A stretch of DNA of 5,745 nt from Atribacteria bacterium SCGC AAA255-G05 (GCA_000405605.1 ASPA01000098.1:1-5745); one strand, 5' to 3'. Shown: positions 1 to 5,325, numbered from the stretch's first letter. Made by a program: numbers and translations. The notes: generated by a model from the letters alone, not told the origin.

Positions 1-281
1 TCAGAAATTACGAGGAAAAGCACGGTCTGGTAACAGATAAAACCCCCACTACCATCGAAACAATCGAGAAAAGATTAAGGAAAGTCATGAATCCCTTGAG
101 TGGTCTCGATTTGGTAGGCACCAATTTAATTAAAAAAATAGAACTAAAAGAAGGGGTAGCCAAAATAGATGTTGACTTGCCGGAAAATCATCAATTTGCC
201 AACGCAATCAAGGAAGAGATTATGGAAAAGGTTGAATCCTTACATGATATTAAAAAAGTATCGATAACCTTTAACGGATAA
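1..281 (+). CDS. DUF59/MIP18-type iron-sulfur assembly domain protein, C-terminal part
   Basis: The reading frame is open from the first bases of the window to a TAA at 279-281, so this is the 3' end of a longer gene; the Met at 87 is internal. About 92 residues are visible. The last 70 fit the DUF59 (MIP18/SufT/PaaD) fold: a helix (ETIEKRLRKV), the 'NPLSGLDLVGTNLI' turn matching the family's 'DPE.g.divdlGlV', two beta strands (KKIELKEGVAKIDVDL), a helix (FANAIKEEIMEKVESL) and a final strand (IKKVSITF). DUF59 proteins help deliver Fe-S clusters or act as domains of Mrp-type carriers. The usual 'CP' after the second strand is replaced by NHQ, so the cysteine thought to help cluster transfer is missing. 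The 20 or so residues before the domain (from YEEKHGLVTD) I do not recognise. They suggest a C-terminal DUF59 domain on a larger protein rather than a free-standing one. Confidence 0.62.
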   Translation, partial: RNYEEKHGLVTDKTPTTIETIEKRLRKVMNPLSGLDLVGTNLIKKIELKEGVAKIDVDLPENHQFANAIKEEIMEKVESLHDIKKVSITFNG

Positions 282-291
282 TATAATTGAT

Positions 292-316
292 AAAAGGGAA
301 CAATTCTGTTTTTTTA
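292..316 (+). terminator. Possible weak terminator after the DUF59 gene
   Basis: AACA (299-302) pairs with TGTT (307-310) around an ATTC loop. The stem can extend through three G-T wobbles and two A-T pairs into the T-run at 309-315. The T-run is partly used by the stem, so this is weak. It sits 10 bases after the stop codon, the expected place. Confidence 0.3.
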
Positions 317-601
317 TTCTGATTAAAAAAGAACCGGTTTCTTTCATATAGGTAGCAGGGGGCAATAGGTCCCATTTTCTTAAGGCGGCATAAAATTTTA
401 TATCATTGAATTTTTACATTCGCTCCACAAAATATTTTCGATTTTCTAAAAATTTCTATCAATGTTCTCTTTAAATATTTTTTATACATAAATTATAAAT
501 AAAAAAGGATTTTTACTTCATCGTATCGTAATAAGATATAAACCAACCGAAGTGCTTCATTAACTTCTATTCCAATAAAAAATAAAAGGAGGAATCAAAA
601 A

Positions 602-646
602 ATGAAGGTCAAGAAAAAACACTATGACTTTGTCAAGCACTTTTAG
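602..646 (+). CDS. Short ORF with a strong ribosome site (leader peptide or gene remnant)
   Basis: ATG at 602 follows AGGAGG at 587-592 by 9 bases, as good as any ribosome site in the window. The frame encodes only 14 residues, MKVKKKHYDFVKHF, before TAG. It is basic and aromatic, with no recognisable family. About 100 bases downstream is a convincing intrinsic terminator (745-775), so a short transcript of roughly 200 bases is plausible. It could be a leader peptide of a small regulatory transcript, a small expressed peptide, or the surviving start of a decayed gene. The sequence does not distinguish these. Confidence 0.3.
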   Translation: MKVKKKHYDFVKHF

Positions 647-661
647 AGGGAGAATAGACAC

Positions 662-684
662 CTATTTTTTTGGGATAAAAATAG
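662..684. repeat. AT-rich inverted repeat between two AATAGACA copies
   Basis: CTATTTTT (662-669) and AAAAATAG (677-684) are perfect reverse complements around a 7-base loop. The octamer AATAGACA occurs at 653-660 and again at 680-687, one copy on each side. There is no T-run in the right place for a terminator. It may be part of a small RNA or the end of a lost mobile element. Confidence 0.4.
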
Positions 685-744
685 ACAAAAAAATATTTCT
701 TTTGGAAAGCATGTGAATTTGTGAGGCCTGAGCCAGACATTTAT

Positions 745-775
745 AGTCCTTTGCATTTTGTGAAAGGGCTTTTTT
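745..775 (+). terminator. Intrinsic terminator of an unassigned short transcript
   Basis: AGTCCTTT (745-752) pairs with AAAGGGCT (763-770), 8 bp with one G-T wobble, around a 10-base loop, and runs into six T (770-775). It is about 100 bases after the 14-codon ORF and over 200 bases before the next gene, so it must end a transcript from the preceding gene-free region. Confidence 0.7.
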
Positions 776-912
776 ATTTGAAAAAGGATTTATAAAGGAT
801 TTGTAGTATGATAAATATAGAAAAATTATATTATATTGAAATAAAGCACTTTAAAACATATCAAGTTGAACGCATAAACAAAGTAATCCGGCTATTTTAA
901 GTTGTGCGAAAC

Positions 913-940
913 TCAGGATATCGAACATTAGATATCCTGA
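913..940. promoter_or_regulatory. 10-bp perfect inverted repeat upstream of the VOC gene
   Basis: TCAGGATATC (913-922) and GATATCCTGA (931-940) are exact reverse complements around an 8-base spacer, 53 bases before the start codon at 993. There is no following T-run, so it is not an intrinsic terminator. A dimeric repressor operator or a 5'-UTR hairpin are the obvious possibilities. Confidence 0.45.
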
Positions 941-992
941 AACATTATGTGCAATGCAATATTATGAATATCTATATTTTAAGGAGGCATAA

Positions 993-1358
993 ATGAAATT
1001 TTGTTGGGTAACTATAAATGTAAAAGACATGGAAAAATCATTGCATTTTTATCAAGAGATCATTGGTTTTAATGTTAGTAGGAGAATGAAGCCAAACTCT
1101 GATATGGAAATTATTTTTCTGGGATCTATGGAAACACAAATAGAATTAATTCATAATACAAAAATTGAGAATATTGCTGTTGGAAAAGATATTTCTCCGG
1201 GTTTTGTGGTTGATTCAATTGAACGAATGAGTGAGATATTGAAGAAAAAAAATATCCCGATACATTCAGGACCATTCCAACCAAACCCTAATATTAAATT
1301 TATGTATATACTCGACCCAAATGGAATAAAAATTCAATTTGTCGAAAATATAAAATAA
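993..1358 (+). CDS. VOC-superfamily (glyoxalase/bleomycin-resistance fold) protein
   Basis: A 121-residue protein, full length for a single VOC module pair, starting at ATG 993 after AAGGAGG at 980-986. The first half has the classic opening 'VTINVKDMEKSLHFYQEIIGF' and the strand 'QIELIHN'; the second half has 'GFVVDSIERMSEILKKKNI' and the closing 'YILDPNGIKIQFVE'. VOC proteins are soluble, usually dimeric, and range from glyoxalase I and dioxygenases to metal-free antibiotic-binding proteins. Of the four usual metal positions only E51 is kept. The first His is replaced by W5, the third lies near G70, and the final Glu is Q115. Metal-dependent lyase activity is therefore unlikely or atypical, and a binding role is possible. 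It converges on the Crp/Fnr gene with a 27-base gap and has no operon partner in the window. A 10-bp inverted repeat lies upstream. Confidence 0.85.
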   Translation: MKFCWVTINVKDMEKSLHFYQEIIGFNVSRRMKPNSDMEIIFLGSMETQIELIHNTKIENIAVGKDISPGFVVDSIERMSEILKKKNIPIHSGPFQPNPNIKFMYILDPNGIKIQFVENIK

Positions 1359-1374
1359 AAAGAAGAACAATTTT

Positions 1375-1421
1375 AAAAAAAGTGGTTAAAGATTATTTAA
1401 ATCATCTAAATCTTTAACCAC
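1375..1421 (-). terminator. Intrinsic terminator of the Crp/Fnr gene, overlapping its coding end
   Basis: On the minus strand a perfect 13-bp stem (arms 1409-1421 and 1382-1394, each containing GGTTAAAGATT or its complement) closes a 14-base loop and is followed by seven T (1375-1381). The stop codon (1386-1388) and the last 11 codons of the regulator lie inside the hairpin. There is no T-run on the other side, so it works in one direction and does not obviously serve the convergent VOC gene. Confidence 0.88.
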
Positions 1422-2057
1422 AATAAACTCTTTGTCAAATTCAATGATACCTTCTTCTCTCATTCTGCTTAATTCTCTGGATAGTGAAGGTCTTTGAATC
1501 CCCATATGCTCAGCCATCTCCTGTCTGGAGAGAGGCACTTTTATAATAAGGGTCTTCTGTTTTTTATATTCTTCCCTTAAAAAATCACCGATTTTTTGCC
1601 TGATATTTTCCATGGTAAGCATTTTAATCTTTTTATTTAACATGAATAGTCTGTCAGAAAGCAGTGTTAAAAAATTTTCCATGAACCGATGACAATTGGA
1701 TAAACAGTTCATCAGATTTGCTTTCTTTATAAACATTATTTCTGAGTCCTCAATTGCTTTAATAGTAGAAGGAAATATATTTGATTTAGAAAAAAGGATG
1801 ATTTCTCCAAATATTTCGGCTGGTTTTAATCGGTTTAGGGTCAGTGATTTACCCGAAGAATAGAGGGATTGCACTTCCAATAAGCCCTTTCGCAGAATTC
1901 CCAATTCTTCACATTTACTATCTTCGAGAACAACCAAATTTCCCTTAAGATATTTTTTAATTGTAAAATTAGATACCTTCAGAAAATTATCAATATCCAC
2001 ATAATTCATATCCTTAAATAAAATACACTGCTTCAGGAAATCTGATAATTCTTCCAT
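1386..2057 (-). CDS. Crp/Fnr-family transcriptional regulator
   Basis: Predicted 223-residue DNA-binding regulator. Residues about 5-120 form the cyclic-nucleotide-binding-type beta barrel ('KKYLKGNLVVLEDSKCEELGILRKGLLEV' then 'LNRLKPAEIFGEIILFS'). A long dimerisation helix follows, then a C-terminal winged helix at about 175-210 with 'LSRQEMAEHMGIQRPSLSRELSRM', the typical Crp/Fnr recognition helix (S-REL-RM). The phosphate-binding RxS signature of CRP is not visible, so cAMP binding is doubtful. There is no N-terminal Fe-S cysteine cluster as in FNR. Several Cys are scattered and the effector is unknown. I chose ATG 2055-2057 because GGAAGG (2064-2069) lies 6 bases before it. An upstream in-frame ATG (2091-2093) would add MLPNYSFFGRLY but has no close ribosome site. 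The gene is divergent from msrAB, with a palindrome in the shared region, so autoregulation and control of msrAB are reasonable inferences. Confidence 0.88.
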   Translation of the reverse strand: MEELSDFLKQCILFKDMNYVDIDNFLKVSNFTIKKYLKGNLVVLEDSKCEELGILRKGLLEVQSLYSSGKSLTLNRLKPAEIFGEIILFSKSNIFPSTIKAIEDSEIMFIKKANLMNCLSNCHRFMENFLTLLSDRLFMLNKKIKMLTMENIRQKIGDFLREEYKKQKTLIIKVPLSRQEMAEHMGIQRPSLSRELSRMREEGIIEFDKEFIVVKDLDDLNNL

Positions 2058-2086
2058 ATACAACCTTCCAAAAAAAGAATAATTTG

Positions 2087-2100
2087 GTAACATTGGTTAC
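2087..2100. promoter_or_regulatory. 5-4-5 palindrome, candidate Crp/Fnr-family operator
   Basis: GTAAC (2087-2091) and GTTAC (2096-2100) form a perfect inverted repeat with a 4-base spacer, the same half-site geometry as FNR-type boxes (TTGAT-N4-ATCAA). It lies between the crp/fnr-like gene and msrAB, just downstream of the predicted regulator promoter. That position suits repression by a bound dimer. Binding is inferred, not shown. Confidence 0.4.
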
Positions 2101-2115
2101 ATACTTTCTTCCCTG

Positions 2116-2144
2116 ATAATAATATAATTAGCCTACAAAAGCAA
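2116..2144 (-). promoter_or_regulatory. Possible sigma-70-type promoter of the Crp/Fnr gene
   Basis: Read on the minus strand, TTGCTT (2139-2144) and TATTAT (2116-2121) are separated by exactly 17 bases. The -10 matches the consensus at five of six positions and the -35 at three. Transcription would begin near 2109, placing the 2087-2100 palindrome within the first 25 transcribed bases. Confidence 0.35.
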
Positions 2145-2230
2145 ATAGAATTAAATTATCAATTATTTAGAATGGTGATATATGAATTAGAAAATGTGTA
2201 GGATAACTATAATTAAAGGAGGATTTTAAA

Positions 2231-3319
2231 ATGAAAGTAAAAGTAAAAAATTTAGTGAAAATATTTATTATAAGTCTGGTTTGCATCTGTTTTATCGCTT
2301 TGGCGAATGGACAAGATAATACTATAATAAAAAATGAGGAGGAAAGTAAAATGGAAAAAGCTACATTTGCAGGCGGTTGTTTTTGGTGTATGGAATCTCC
2401 TTTTCAAGAATTAGATGGCGTTAAAGAAGTTTTAGCAGGATACACCGGCGGGCAGAAAGAGGATCCAACCTATGAAGAGGTCACTACCGGAAAGACCGGT
2501 CACTTGGAAGCGGTACAAATTACCTTTGACCCTTCAATCATTACTTACGCCGAGTTACTTGATGTTTTCTGGCGGCAAATAAATCCTACCGATATCAGGG
2601 GTCAGTTTGCAGATAGAGGGGAACAATACAAAACGGCTGTCTTTTATCATAATGAAGAACAAAAACGGCTGGCAGAAGAGTCCAAAGAAAGATTACAAGG
2701 GTCAGGCAAGTTTCAAGTGGATATTGTTACAGAAATAATACCGGCATCCATATTCTATGTGGCGGAGGATTATCATCAGGATTATTATCAGAAAGCCCCC
2801 ATCAGATATAAATTATATCGTGCTGGTTCAGGACGTGAAGCCTATCTTCAATCGACCTGGGAAGATACGACGAATAATAGTCCATTCAAGAAGCCCACAG
2901 ATGAAGAACTGAAAAATAGTTTAACTCCCCTACAATATAAGGTCACGCAAGATGACGGCACAGAAAGGGCCTTTGACAATGAATATTGGGATAACAAGAA
3001 AGAAGGTATTTATGTGGATATTGTATCCGGTGAACCGCTTTTTAGTTCTCTTAATAAGTTTGATTCGGGAACAGGCTGGCCCAGCTTTACGAAACCACTG
3101 GACCCGCAGAATATTTTAGAGAAAGAAGATAAAAGTTTATTTAGCAGCAGAACGGAAGTAAGAAGCAAAGATGCAGATTCTCATCTCGGTCATGTATTTG
3201 ATGATGGACCTGCACCCACAGGCCTTCGCTATTGTATGAATTCAGCTGCCCTACGTTTTATACCCAAAGAAGATTTAGAAAAAGAAGGATATGGCCAATA
3301 CATGAAGCTTTTCGAATAA
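2231..3319 (+). CDS. msrAB: Exported MsrA-MsrB fusion methionine sulfoxide reductase
   Basis: Bifunctional enzyme of 362 residues that reduces both the S and R epimers of methionine sulfoxide. Residues 1-25 are a signal peptide (KVKVKNLVK basic region, hydrophobic 8-24, A-L-A at 23-25); no lipobox is seen. MsrA spans about 42-200 with GGCFWC (catalytic C50, partner C53), GYTGG, GHLEAV, DRGEQY and EDYHQDYY. MsrB spans about 228-355 with GTGWPSF, SHLGHVFDDGP and RYCMNS (catalytic C335). The usual resolving Cys of GCGWPSF is T281, and the zinc CxxC positions are D263 and S266, so this MsrB is zinc-free and one-Cys. The main start follows AAAGGAGGA (2215-2223). A second start, M41 at 2351, has its own AGGAGG and would give a leaderless protein. 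It is divergent from the Crp/Fnr gene. The function is certain from the motifs; the location and dual start are inferred. Confidence 0.95.
   Translation: MKVKVKNLVKIFIISLVCICFIALANGQDNTIIKNEEESKMEKATFAGGCFWCMESPFQELDGVKEVLAGYTGGQKEDPTYEEVTTGKTGHLEAVQITFDPSIITYAELLDVFWRQINPTDIRGQFADRGEQYKTAVFYHNEEQKRLAEESKERLQGSGKFQVDIVTEIIPASIFYVAEDYHQDYYQKAPIRYKLYRAGSGREAYLQSTWEDTTNNSPFKKPTDEELKNSLTPLQYKVTQDDGTERAFDNEYWDNKKEGIYVDIVSGEPLFSSLNKFDSGTGWPSFTKPLDPQNILEKEDKSLFSSRTEVRSKDADSHLGHVFDDGPAPTGLRYCMNSAALRFIPKEDLEKEGYGQYMKLFE
2337..2353 (+). promoter_or_regulatory. Internal Shine-Dalgarno and alternative start in msrAB
   Basis: AGGAGG (2337-2342) lies 8 bases before an in-frame ATG (2351-2353), exactly at the boundary between the secretion leader and the MsrA domain. 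Initiation here would make a 322-residue cytoplasmic MsrAB. The site is as strong as the main one. It could also be a relic of a cytoplasmic ancestor that acquired a leader. Confidence 0.55.
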
Positions 3320-3367
3320 TAAGCCAAATTCATTAATACTCATTTTCACAGCATGTTAACGACAGGG

Positions 3368-3385
3368 CAGAGGATTGATCCTTTG
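3368..3385 (+). other. Alternative hairpin overlapping the msrAB terminator
   Basis: CAGAGGA (3368-3374) can pair with TCCTTTG (3379-3385), 7 bp including one G-T wobble, around a TTGA tetraloop. It uses bases 3377-3385, also needed for the left arm of the terminator, so the outer part of the two structures cannot form together. The 11-bp terminator core from 3386 onward would survive. Confidence 0.3.
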
Positions 3386-3430
3386 TCGTGCAATAAGGGA
3401 CATTGCACGACAGGGGTCGATCTTTTGTTG
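3377..3430 (+). terminator. Terminator downstream of msrAB
   Basis: TGTCGTGCAAT (3384-3394) pairs perfectly with ATTGCACGACA (3402-3412) around a 7-base loop. The stem extends through two G-T and two C-G pairs to 3380/3416 and, past a 3-base bulge, to 3377/3422. TTTTGTTG follows directly. It lies about 60 bases after the msrAB stop. The U-tract is interrupted, but the stem is very strong. Confidence 0.68.
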
Positions 3431-3555
3431 CATTTATTTTTTAAAAAAAAGATTCGAGTAGAATATGTCGTAATATAAAATAAAGAACAAAAATATCGAT
3501 AGTGTGATTTTATTAATTATCGAAATCTTAACTGTTATCTGAAGGAGGATTTTCC

Positions 3556-3981
3556 ATGATTGAAAATTATAGAAACTATCTAAAGGACAGTATTCGGAAA
3601 ACGATTGATTTTTCAACCACAGAACAGAGCAGAGGCATTAAGCCACCACCTGCAGAAAAACCTTGTAATCCAGAAGTCAATAAAATAAATCTTATTAAAC
3701 CGGGGGATTGGAAGTTAATTCATGAAGTAAGCGTTGAAGCTGCGATTGCCCAAAGGAAATCGAGAAGGTCTTATATGGAAGATGTAATAAAATTCGAAGA
3801 ACTTTCTTTTCTTCTATGGGCAACTCAAGGTCTTCGGGGAAAAAGATCTGCTATTAGAAATTTCAGAACCGTTCCTTCGGCTGGTTGCAGGCATGCACTG
3901 GAGACTTATGTTGCAGTTTTCCGTGTGGAAGGAATACCAAAGGCAATTTATCGTTATTTACCCATGAGCCATCAGCTTTGA
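3556..3981 (+). CDS. SagB-type nitroreductase, N-terminal part cut at a junction
   Basis: FMN-dependent oxidoreductase fragment. ATG 3556 follows GAAGGAGG (3541-3548). The encoded 141 residues contain 'AIAQRKSRRSYMED', the RRS.R-type FMN phosphate contact, 'FEELSFLLWATQGLRG' and 'RTVPSAGCRHALETYVAVFRVEG', all typical of the SagB/ThcOx-type nitroreductase branch. The genuine sequence stops at 3977, and TGA (3979-3981) is created by the junction with unrelated transporter sequence. The missing C-terminal half is on the minus strand at 5326-5650, joined to an exact copy of 3883-3977. Joined in frame the two give a 248-residue protein, normal for the family. SagB-type enzymes include azoline oxidases of peptide biosynthesis, but many are stand-alone proteins of unknown substrate, as this appears to be. 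Treat it with the 5326-5745 entry as one gene broken by an inversion or artefact. Confidence 0.85.
   Translation: MIENYRNYLKDSIRKTIDFSTTEQSRGIKPPPAEKPCNPEVNKINLIKPGDWKLIHEVSVEAAIAQRKSRRSYMEDVIKFEELSFLLWATQGLRGKRSAIRNFRTVPSAGCRHALETYVAVFRVEGIPKAIYRYLPMSHQL
3883..3977 (+). repeat. Left copy of a 95-bp exact inverted repeat
   Basis: These 95 bases are identical, base for base, to the reverse complement of 5651-5745. Identity ends at 3978 (T here, G in the other copy). The other copy stops only because the window ends. The repeat lies inside the nitroreductase coding sequence, not in a separate repeat element. Confidence 0.97.
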
Positions 3982-4434
3982 GAAAGGAAATACTTCAGCA
4001 CCGGTTAGTAACAAGATTAAGCTTGGCATAATAAAAATAGACGATAGATAGGCACCAAAAGTGGCAAATAGAGATAAAATTGAATTACCCGCTAATAAAG
4101 AGGTAAAAGGGATTACTGCTACCCCCGGGGGTGCCGAGGCGACCAGAATCATTCCGATTCTTACAGGCTCTTGAAAAATAAACCATTGATTTAATATAAG
4201 AAGCAGTGAACCTAAAAATAGATAACTGAAAAGTATTCCGATAGCAAGGGGTTGGACCAAGCTTTGCCATTTTAACATTTGCCGGGTGGGAATTTGGACA
4301 ATGGAGACGGTCATTACCAATGCCAGAGCGGGAATAGTCAATGATTTAGTCCATTGAGCCAGTTGAGGGCAAGTTAAACCCAGAACAAAGGCCAGTGGTA
4401 AGATAAAATTTCGATGACCAATAAATTTAAACAT
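3958..4434 (-). pseudogene. BASS-family (sodium/bile acid symporter-like) transporter, truncated at the junction
   Basis: Membrane protein, 158 codons. Real homologous sequence runs from ATG 4432-4434 to about residue 154 (base 3978). The last residues, LMAHG, and the stop come from the nitroreductase repeat read backwards. Hydrophobic segments lie near residues 9-26, 30-48, 60-85, 91-111 and 113-143. 'GMILVASAPPGVAVIPFTSLLAGN' followed by 'LSL' matches the conserved SBF-domain region of bile acid:sodium symporter/arsenite-exporter-type proteins. Family members are about 300 residues, so about half is missing. The start has a modest site (AGGA, 7 bases upstream) and follows the rubrerythrin stop by 45 bases on the same strand, so the two are probably co-transcribed. 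The substrate cannot be told. The truncation is probably not biological: the gene is likely intact in the true genome. Confidence 0.72.
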
Positions 4435-4479
4435 CTTGGTTTCCTAAAATTTCATTTTTATTACCCTATAATTTATATT

Positions 4480-4968
4480 TTAATAATCATCCAAATGATT
4501 AAATTCTGCATTTTCAATCCATGTCTCGGGCCTGGAAACAAATTCAACTAAGTTTTCCAGTAAGAACATATGCTTTTTTTCTTCTCCTGCTAACTTTAAA
4601 AATATTTTCTTTTGTGATTCGATTTCAACCTTATCACTCATTTCCATATAAAACTTATAACTTTTTTCTTCCATTTCCTGGGCTTTGCGATAGAAATTTA
4701 TCTGTGGCAGGTCAAAGTCAAATACTAGTTTTTTTCCTTTAATTTTAATAAAGATATTCTTAGCATTCTCTAATATATCTGTTTCTGCTAATTCTGCACT
4801 TACATCGGTTTTCATCATCTGTTCAATTATATGATAATGTTTAACTTCGTCATTTGCTAACATTTTTAATATATTCTGGAGCCCTACATCGTCTGTTTTT
4901 TTAGCAAGTTCAAGATAATAATTTTCACTGTCTTTTTCCATCTTTATGGCATATTTATAAATATTCAT
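4480..4968 (-). CDS. Rubrerythrin-like ferritin-fold diiron protein
   Basis: A 162-residue four-helix-bundle protein made of two similar halves. Half one has 'AIKMEKDSENYY' and 'LANDEVKH' (ligands E11, E41, H44); half two has 'AQEMEEKSYKFY' and 'LAGEEKKH' (E100, E130, H133). The repeat spacing is 89 residues. This E...EExxH pattern is the diiron site of rubrerythrins, which reduce hydrogen peroxide in anaerobes. There is no C-terminal rubredoxin Cys4 domain, so electrons must come from a separate donor. The tail 'SRPETWIENAEF' is common in such short forms. I chose ATG 4966-4968 because AGGAGG (4976-4981 on the plus strand as CCTCCT) is 7 bases away. The ATG at 4972-4974 is 1 base from the same site and too close. 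It precedes the transporter gene by 45 bases. Its strand is reversed relative to the left part of the window, probably through the junction at 3977. Confidence 0.88.
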   Translation of the reverse strand: MNIYKYAIKMEKDSENYYLELAKKTDDVGLQNILKMLANDEVKHYHIIEQMMKTDVSAELAETDILENAKNIFIKIKGKKLVFDFDLPQINFYRKAQEMEEKSYKFYMEMSDKVEIESQKKIFLKLAGEEKKHMFLLENLVEFVSRPETWIENAEFNHLDDY

Positions 4969-5002
4969 TTTCATACCTCCTTTTATATATATAACAAGTT
5001 TC

Positions 5003-5073
5003 TGGGTTATGTTTTACAATTTAAAATACTTCTTATCATGTATTTTTGGTTACCTTGACATTTTCATAACCCA
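5003..5073. repeat. 9-bp spaced inverted repeat upstream of the rubrerythrin gene
   Basis: TGGGTTATG (5003-5011) and CATAACCCA (5065-5073) are perfect reverse complements separated by 53 bases, 35-105 bases upstream of the rubrerythrin start. Paired regulator sites or chance in an AT-rich spacer are both possible. TTGGTTAC at 5046-5053, between the arms, also occurs at 2093-2100 in the Crp/Fnr palindrome. Confidence 0.3.
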
Positions 5074-5098
5074 TGTTTTTACTTTTTTTATTCTATCA

Positions 5099-5281
5099 TT
5101 ATTTTATGAAATTGGGAAGGCCCTGTGTCTTTCCTAAGAGCATCTCAAAATCATCTTTAATCATACAAAGGGCAAAAATAGGATGAATATCCGGTGTTAA
5201 AAAAACATTCAAGGGCCAACCTCCGCTTCCATTTTGTGCAGTGATAAAATGCATTAAAAAAAGGAGAACTTGATACATCAA
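5099..5281 (-). pseudogene. Remnant of a DUF255 thioredoxin-fold (YyaL-like) gene
   Basis: On the minus strand, roughly bases 5254 down to 5170 encode 'HFITAQNGSGGWPLNVFLTP' followed by 'DIHPIFA'. This closely matches the signature of the DUF255 N-terminal thioredoxin domain of YyaL/spermatogenesis-associated-protein-20 homologues (Q.mtG.GGWPL.vFLTPDg.Pf). The full domain includes an upstream CHWCH motif and the whole protein is about 600-700 residues. Here the motif region is preceded at once by the end of the nitroreductase gene and followed by about 22 unrecognised residues and a stop. There is no suitable start or ribosome site, only a TTG/ATG overlapping a possible terminator. It is best read as a decayed scrap left between nitroreductase and rubrerythrin. 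Confidence 0.65.
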
Positions 5282-5282
5282 G
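5256..5282 (-). terminator. Possible terminator after the nitroreductase
   Basis: CTTGATACATCAAG (5269-5282) is a 5-bp stem with a 4-base loop. On the minus strand seven T follow (5256-5262), but only after a 6-base gap. It is weak by both stem length and spacing. It lies about 45 bases beyond the nitroreductase stop. Confidence 0.28.
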
Positions 5283-5325
5283 ATTATTTCTTTGTATATC
5301 TAACACAGTAATTCCCCTTTTCGAC

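Larger units (their letters stand above)
282..992. other. Long intergenic region, about 710 bases
   Basis: No normal-sized gene is visible on either strand. The stretch is very AT-rich. It contains a weak terminator (292-316), a short ORF with a strong ribosome site (602-646), an AT-rich inverted repeat flanked by direct repeats (653-687), a good terminator (745-775) and a 10-bp inverted repeat before the next gene (913-940). I see no known riboswitch consensus, tRNA or CRISPR repeat. Bases 317-580 hold nothing I can name. Confidence 0.6.

Noticed and set aside
282..600. Riboswitch or CRISPR in the long spacer
   Set aside because: No known conserved core or regularly spaced repeats found by eye.
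2270..2295. Lipobox in the MsrAB leader (Cys18 or Cys20)
   Set aside because: The residues before either Cys do not fit L-(A/S)-(G/A)-C. A signal peptidase I site at A-L-A fits better.
3434..3616. Minus-strand ORF of 60 codons
   Set aside because: It overlaps the nitroreductase start and its upstream region. It is rich in Phe, Ile and Leu from AT-rich DNA and has no family motif.
4085..4270. Minus-strand ORF of 61 codons inside the transporter
   Set aside because: Out-of-frame shadow of the BASS-family transporter, which has clear membrane segments and family motifs.
4521..4742. Plus-strand ORF of 73 codons
   Set aside because: Antisense shadow of the rubrerythrin gene; no ribosome site.
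5055..5060. Perfect TTGACA on the plus strand
   Set aside because: No acceptable -10 at 16-19 bases and no plus-strand gene follows.
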